Assembly: GCA_002385805.1 (NCBI GenBank)
Contig: DGEF01000022.1
Span: forward strand, 25,787-32,241
DNA: 6,455 nucleotides
DNA from: Peptococcaceae bacterium UBA3933
Lineage (GTDB): Bacteria > Bacillota > Peptococcia > Peptococcales > BICA1-8
Direction: 5' to 3'
Shown piece after piece: positions 5,784 to 6,455 of this stretch. The notes under the pieces are model-generated. The model did not search any database, had not been told where the DNA came from, and saw only the letters and a program-made list of their open reading frames with translations. The translations under genes and the position numbers were made by a program. Numbering within the stretch: the stretch's first letter is position 1; every line of letters starts with the position of its first letter.

Positions 5784-6455
5784 ATGCTGGCGAAAGTGAA
5801 CAGTTGTGCTTTAATGGGGCTAAAGGTGCATGAAATTGAAATAGAGGTGGATGCGGCAGGGGGATTGCCTGACTGGAACATAGTAGGTTTGCCGGACACT
5901 GCTGTCAAAGAAAGTAAGGAACGGGTGAGGACGGCTATAAAAAATTCAGGTTTTGATTTTCCCCCAAGAAGGATAGTTGTTAACCTAGCTCCTGCTCATA
6001 TCAAAAAAGAAGGACCCAGCTTTGATTTACCCATAGCCATAGCAATTTTGGCCGCAACTAACCAAATAGAGATTTCATCCCTTTATAATAAAGTATTTCT
6101 AGGTGAACTGGGATTAGACGGCAGTTTGCGTAAAGTAAACGGAGTATTACCCATTTCTTTAGAATTAGCCCAACAAAACAAAAAATTAATTGTCCCTCAA
6201 GAAAATGGTTTAGAAAGTGCCATGGGAGGTAGCCCTAGCTATGCTTTCACTAATCTTGCGCAAGTGGTGGATTTTTTAAAAAACGAAGATAATTGTGAAC
6301 CTATTAAACCACCTGATTTGCAAAAACTTTTAGAAACGGAAATTTACTTAGAATACGATTTTAAGAATGTGAAAGGGCAGGGGGAGGCAAAGCGGGCATT
6401 AGAAGTAGCTGCTGCCGGGGGTCATAATGTGCTGATGGTGGGTTCTCCCGGTTCC
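5784..6455 (+). CDS. comM: YifB/ComM family Mg-chelatase-like AAA+ ATPase (partial, cut by right edge)
   Basis: The first 224 residues of a YifB/ComM-type protein, normally about 500-510 residues. In Gram-negative bacteria ComM is a hexameric helicase that promotes branch migration when transformed DNA is integrated; in Bacillota the role is less established. GGAGG at 5774-5778, five bases before ATG 5784, fixes the start. The N-terminal ChlI-type domain shows MLAKVNSCALMGL, NIVGLPDTAVKESKERVRTA (32-51), PPRRIVVNLAPAHIKKEGPS (60-79) with FDLPIA, and GELGLDGSLRKVNGVLP (107-123). DFKNVKGQGEAKRALEVAAA (192-211) opens the AAA+ core, and the window stops at GSPGS (220-224), the beginning of the Walker A motif, whose GKT would come next. 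The frame is intact. It is separated from the transporter by a strong terminator, so it is a new transcription unit. The identification is secure; the symbol follows the family. Confidence 0.94.
   Translation, partial: MLAKVNSCALMGLKVHEIEIEVDAAGGLPDWNIVGLPDTAVKESKERVRTAIKNSGFDFPPRRIVVNLAPAHIKKEGPSFDLPIAIAILAATNQIEISSLYNKVFLGELGLDGSLRKVNGVLPISLELAQQNKKLIVPQENGLESAMGGSPSYAFTNLAQVVDFLKNEDNCEPIKPPDLQKLLETEIYLEYDFKNVKGQGEAKRALEVAAAGGHNVLMVGSPGS

Noticed and set aside
5654..5908. Minus-strand 84-codon frame at the start of the ComM-like gene
   Set aside because: It covers the transporter terminator hairpin and is antisense to the conserved N-terminus of the ComM-like protein.
1..6455. CRISPR array, tRNA or rRNA genes, insertion sequence, prophage or toxin-antitoxin pair
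   Set aside because: I found no regularly spaced repeats, cloverleaf sequence, transposase motifs or terminal repeats on either strand; the gene set looks like ordinary chromosome.

Overview
The window looks like ordinary chromosome from a low-GC, endospore-forming member of the Bacillota, most likely an anaerobic clostridial lineage. The reasons are a GerA-family spore germination receptor subunit at the left edge, AT-rich codon use, strong AGGAGG-type ribosome binding sites, two probable TTG starts, and hairpin-plus-T-run terminators between genes. I cannot name the genus from the sequence.

Layout, left to right. (1) 1-1158, minus strand: the N-terminal 386 residues of a GerA-type germinant receptor A subunit, running off the left edge, with a sigma-G-like promoter candidate just upstream. 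(2) 1292-1990, plus: a YgeA/RacX-like amino-acid racemase divergent from the germination gene, followed by a hairpin terminator at the convergent junction. (3) 2057-3094, minus: an acyltransferase-3 family integral membrane protein that lacks the usual first membrane helix. (4) 3183-4661, plus: a membrane-anchored phospholipase D-like protein with two HxKx4E motifs, closed by a very strong terminator. (5) 4728-5035: a 300-base gap with three inverted repeats, the last terminator-like, plus a doubtful 52-codon reading frame. (6) 5036-5650, plus: an acetate transporter of the GPR1/FUN34/YaaH (SatP) family with its own terminator. (7) 5784-6455, plus: the first 224 residues of a YifB/ComM-type Mg-chelatase-like AAA+ protein, cut by the right edge inside its Walker A motif.

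The genes do not form one pathway. Most are single transcription units, each bounded by its own terminator or by a divergent or convergent junction. Functional links are limited: the germinant receptor and the racemase share a divergent intergenic region and might both concern amino-acid signals in spores, and the acyltransferase and phospholipase D-like genes are divergent and both likely act at the envelope. I see no obvious new multi-gene system. The parts that deserve a second look are the leader-like region before the acetate transporter, the missing first helix of the acyltransferase, and the variant active-site motifs of the phospholipase D-like protein.
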